Part shown: positions 61,179 to 64,000 of the stretch, in pieces
Position numbering within the stretch: the first letter of the stretch is position 1
Layout of the letters: the number at the start of each line of letters is the position of its first letter
Source of the DNA: Erwinia_E haradaeae_B
GTDB lineage: Bacteria > Pseudomonadota > Gammaproteobacteria > Enterobacterales > Enterobacteriaceae
Assembly: GCF_900698985.1 (NCBI RefSeq)
Contig: NZ_LR217730.1
Span: 930,001-994,000 of the forward strand
Direction: 5' to 3'
DNA length: 64,000 nucleotides
Notes under the pieces: generated by a model
Told to the model about the DNA's origin: nothing
The model's database searches: none
Seen by the model: the letters and a program-made list of their open reading frames with translations, nothing else
Program-made: the position numbers and the translations under genes

Positions 61179-63041
61179 TTAAGGATTTATTATATTTTCA
61201 GAGTTGATAAAAATTCTATCTCTTAGGCCACTTTGACGTGATACACAAGCTCTCACTGCGCTTTCAAAAATCAATTTCTCAGAATAAATAGTAAGCTTTT
61301 TTTTTGCACGAGTAATTGCCGTATATACTAATTGACGCGTTAACACTGGTATTATCTGATTCGGCAAAATAACTATAGTATGATCAAATTCTGAACCCTG
61401 AGATTTGTGTATTGTCATAGCAAAAGCTGTATCATGCAGTGGTAAAAAACAGGTCTGCACCGCAGTAATGCTACCATCAGATAATAAGAACCATACTTTC
61501 ATTTGGTGATCATTATCTTCCATTACTATACCAACCTCACCATTAAACAATTTCATATCTTGGTCATTACTCATAATCATTACTGGGCGTCCAATATACC
61601 ATTTTTGCATCACAGGAAAACCCTTACTAATTAACCCAACCTGATGCAACATATTTTCAATACGCTTATTTAACTCTATTACACCAAACAACCCATTATG
61701 CACTGCACATAAAACCTGAAAGCATCTAAAAGCAGTTAATACTTGATTAGGTTTCGCACCAGAATGAAGCAAAGATAAGTAAGAACTATATCCTTCCGAG
61801 CAATTTTCTACTAACTTCTGATAGTCTGCTTGACATCTAATTGCAATACGACATACATCACTAAATGTACCATTTAATATCTTCTCGGTACAATGAACCT
61901 GTCCATTATTTACTGCTAATGCTAACTGACCGATACCAGATGATCGTTTAAATCGATAACTTTTAGTAAGTACACAAATCATATCACCTATTAAATTAGC
62001 TCGATTAGCTATCTGCTTAATCAGCTTACAACCAGTTAAACGAAAAAGTTGTTCAGCTCGCGAAGAGCTATAATAATTGTCTGCACGATAACAAAGATCA
62101 CTAAATACAGATCCAGCTTCTATAGAAGTTAATTGATCTCGATCTCCAAGAAACAGAACTCGTGTGTGATAAGGTAATGCAGTAATTAAAAAAGACATCA
62201 TAGATAAATCAATCATCGATGCTTCATCAACCACTAACACATCAACTTGAAGAGGATTATCTGCACAAAATCTGATATGCTGACTACTTGGGTGAACATC
62301 TAATAGCCTATGAAGTGTAACGGCTTCTCGCGGAAAACTCCTTAAAATACGATCACTTACCTTTAGCCTCTTTAAGGAATGACCAAGAGCCTCGCTTAAC
62401 TTTAAAGCGGATTTACCAGTGACTGAAACCACCTTTATATATTGTGGTGTTGCTGATAATTCAATAACACTAGCTAAAAACTTAGCTACCGTGGTGGTTT
62501 TACCAGTGCCAGGCCCACCAGATATAATTGCTATTTGTCGTGTAAGCGCTACCGCTACAGAAATTTTTTGAAAATTATACACATTCCGACCAAAATAACG
62601 ATCTAAAATCTTACGTGTCTTCTGTTCATCTATATAAAATGAAGAGTTTTTACGTTGTATAAATTTAGCTACAATAACTTCATTATACCACATCCGATAT
62701 AAGTAAAGACGCTCTCTATCTAAAACTAGTGGTGCAACTAACTTCCCGTCACTCACTGCTGAGTGTGCTAATAAGGTATCCTTAATATTTTCTGGCGCTC
62801 CAACCGATATCCATATCATCTGAGCTAAATCCTGATGCATACCAGAAAAAAAAACTTCAGAACGTAATTGATCAAGTAATAAACATACATGCCCTTCTCT
62901 AGTGTTACGGCTCACTAATGCTGCACAAAACATAAGTAAAGATGCTTCCTCTCCTCCTGAGACAACTCGAGCAAAATGCAAATCAAGAGGGTGCAGCAAT
63001 CCTCTTTGCTGTGCTATATATAATAGCTCTGACAATATCAT
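61179..63041 (-). CDS. recD: Exodeoxyribonuclease V alpha subunit RecD
   Basis: RecD is the 5'-3' helicase of RecBCD, which processes double-strand breaks. The 620-residue protein (E. coli 608) has Walker A GGPGTGKT at 175-182, Walker B VVDEASM at 270-276, GDRDQLTSIEAG (299-310), and the C-terminal motifs AMTIHKSQGSEFDH and YTAITRAKKK. Motif Ia reads VTGKSALKLSE against PTGKAAARL in E. coli, a modest divergence. AGGA lies eight bases before the ATG. In E. coli recB directly precedes recD; the 960 bp upstream here (to the window edge) show no recB, so the recB-recD pair is separated or recB is lost. Confidence 0.96.
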   Translation of the reverse strand: MILSELLYIAQQRGLLHPLDLHFARVVSGGEEASLLMFCAALVSRNTREGHVCLLLDQLRSEVFFSGMHQDLAQMIWISVGAPENIKDTLLAHSAVSDGKLVAPLVLDRERLYLYRMWYNEVIVAKFIQRKNSSFYIDEQKTRKILDRYFGRNVYNFQKISVAVALTRQIAIISGGPGTGKTTTVAKFLASVIELSATPQYIKVVSVTGKSALKLSEALGHSLKRLKVSDRILRSFPREAVTLHRLLDVHPSSQHIRFCADNPLQVDVLVVDEASMIDLSMMSFLITALPYHTRVLFLGDRDQLTSIEAGSVFSDLCYRADNYYSSSRAEQLFRLTGCKLIKQIANRANLIGDMICVLTKSYRFKRSSGIGQLALAVNNGQVHCTEKILNGTFSDVCRIAIRCQADYQKLVENCSEGYSSYLSLLHSGAKPNQVLTAFRCFQVLCAVHNGLFGVIELNKRIENMLHQVGLISKGFPVMQKWYIGRPVMIMSNDQDMKLFNGEVGIVMEDNDHQMKVWFLLSDGSITAVQTCFLPLHDTAFAMTIHKSQGSEFDHTIVILPNQIIPVLTRQLVYTAITRAKKKLTIYSEKLIFESAVRACVSRQSGLRDRIFINSENIINP

Positions 63042-64000
63042 GTGTTGTTTCCTGAATGTCAGATTTAAATATCAATTTCATGAAATTAATGAAAAATATA
63101 ATATACTGCTCTCTAAAATACAGAAACGATAAACCTTATGCAAATCTTAGCTAGGCTTTCTATATCTATTTAATAAAAGTCTTACAAAATATAAATTTTT
63201 ACCGCCCTCACTTAAAAATCATAACATTAAAAACTATAAATTAGTTATCCATAAAAATCTTCCAACTATTACAAAATCACTCCAATTAAAAAAAATCAAC
63301 AAACTATCGATCCCTTTATTATATCGCCTTACAATTTTTTAGAATTATAAAATAATACGAAAGACATCCAGCGTATAGTGGATTATAAAAACGATAGCAA
63401 TATTTTTTATTAGTTAGATTGGAGCGCCACTGTAAGTTCATAATATAAAATGACCAACTGATTACACAAAGCATGTATGCATGCTACTACTACAAAATAA
63501 CCGATGATATACATTCAGGTCAATTTCAATACATCCTATATGCTATGGTTAAATAAAATAACCAATACTATTAATTTAATATTACTTAAATGTCATTTTT
63601 TCGCATTCAAGAAAAAAGAATAAAAATTAAAATACACGGCATACACCGTTTTTTCTAAAAAATAAAATATTATAATATATTATATTGTATATTATCTATA
63701 ATCAAAATAGATGATATCTTATGCATTGGCACTTGACATATAATTAATTTTACAAAAACTAATAAAATCTAATGATTATTATCATATTGCAGTATAATTT
63801 TAGATATTATTTACAATAATCTATTTTGATGTTTTAAAAATAAATTTTGTAAAATGTTAATGCGCTCTACATGTATTAAAAATAAAAAAAATATATCATA
63901 TGCATCTAATATTGATAAAAATTATTAATATTAAGGTCAAATTATTTTTGCTCAATGTCAAAAATAAATACATGTTTACGTAAAAAATTAAAAAATTTTT
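63042..64000. other. Non-coding stretch upstream of recD to window end
   Basis: About 960 bp, AT-rich; no gene, in particular no end of recB, could be read in any frame. Confidence 0.5.

Overview
The window looks like part of the chromosome of a gammaproteobacterium of the Enterobacterales with a strongly reduced, AT-rich genome, most like a long-term insect endosymbiont. Almost every intact gene is a close, near full-length relative of an Escherichia/Erwinia-type housekeeping gene. The intact coding sequences add up to about 36 kb of 64 kb, and the rest is very AT-rich sequence in which I could read only one clear pseudogene (aroK). No tRNA, rRNA, insertion sequence, prophage gene or CRISPR array was seen. 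The exact genus cannot be fixed from the sequence alone. A co-obligate aphid-type symbiont (Erwinia- or Serratia-like) is a guess from gene content.

Layout. 1-8.5 kb: gene-poor, with a solitary bioD and a 738-residue secreted protein made of seven HAF-type repeats plus an autotransporter-like barrel, the only gene here that is not ordinary metabolism or maintenance. 8.5-14 kb: metK, pepA-holC, then queE and queD (queuosine precursor). 14.6-24.3 kb: the sulfur block, cysJIH and cysG-cysDNC. 24.5-26.1 kb: a shortened ftsB and an in-frame ispD-ispF fusion. 26.8-32.9 kb: surA-lptD on the minus strand and djlA on the plus strand, i.e. outer-membrane assembly functions. 33.4-36.5 kb: nif3-like ybgI and pykF. 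37.3-39.7 kb: aroK pseudogene and rpe. 40.7-48.4 kb: a yeeZ-type protein, pitA, a degenerate rseC, and cysQ. 48.7-51.9 kb: mnmA-hflD-purB operon. 53.7-60.5 kb: ribE, gmk, rpoZ (frameshifted tail) and ansP. 61.2-63.0 kb: recD.

How the genes fit together. CysDN (ATP sulfurylase), CysC (APS kinase), CysH (PAPS reductase), CysJI (sulfite reductase) and CysG (siroheme for CysI) form a complete route from sulfate to sulfide. CysQ removes the PAP by-product, and MetK and MnmA use sulfur downstream. Retaining this energy-expensive pathway in a decaying genome suggests that reduced sulfur is something the symbiont supplies. SurA, LptD and the secreted HAF protein imply that the cell still builds an outer membrane and may still show a protein on its surface. 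Signs of ongoing decay are single-gene remnants of old operons (bioD, rseC, recD), C-terminal truncations (ftsB, rpoZ), loss of a conserved cysteine in LptD, and long spacers where ancestral neighbours (spoT, aroB-damX-dam, valS) are missing.
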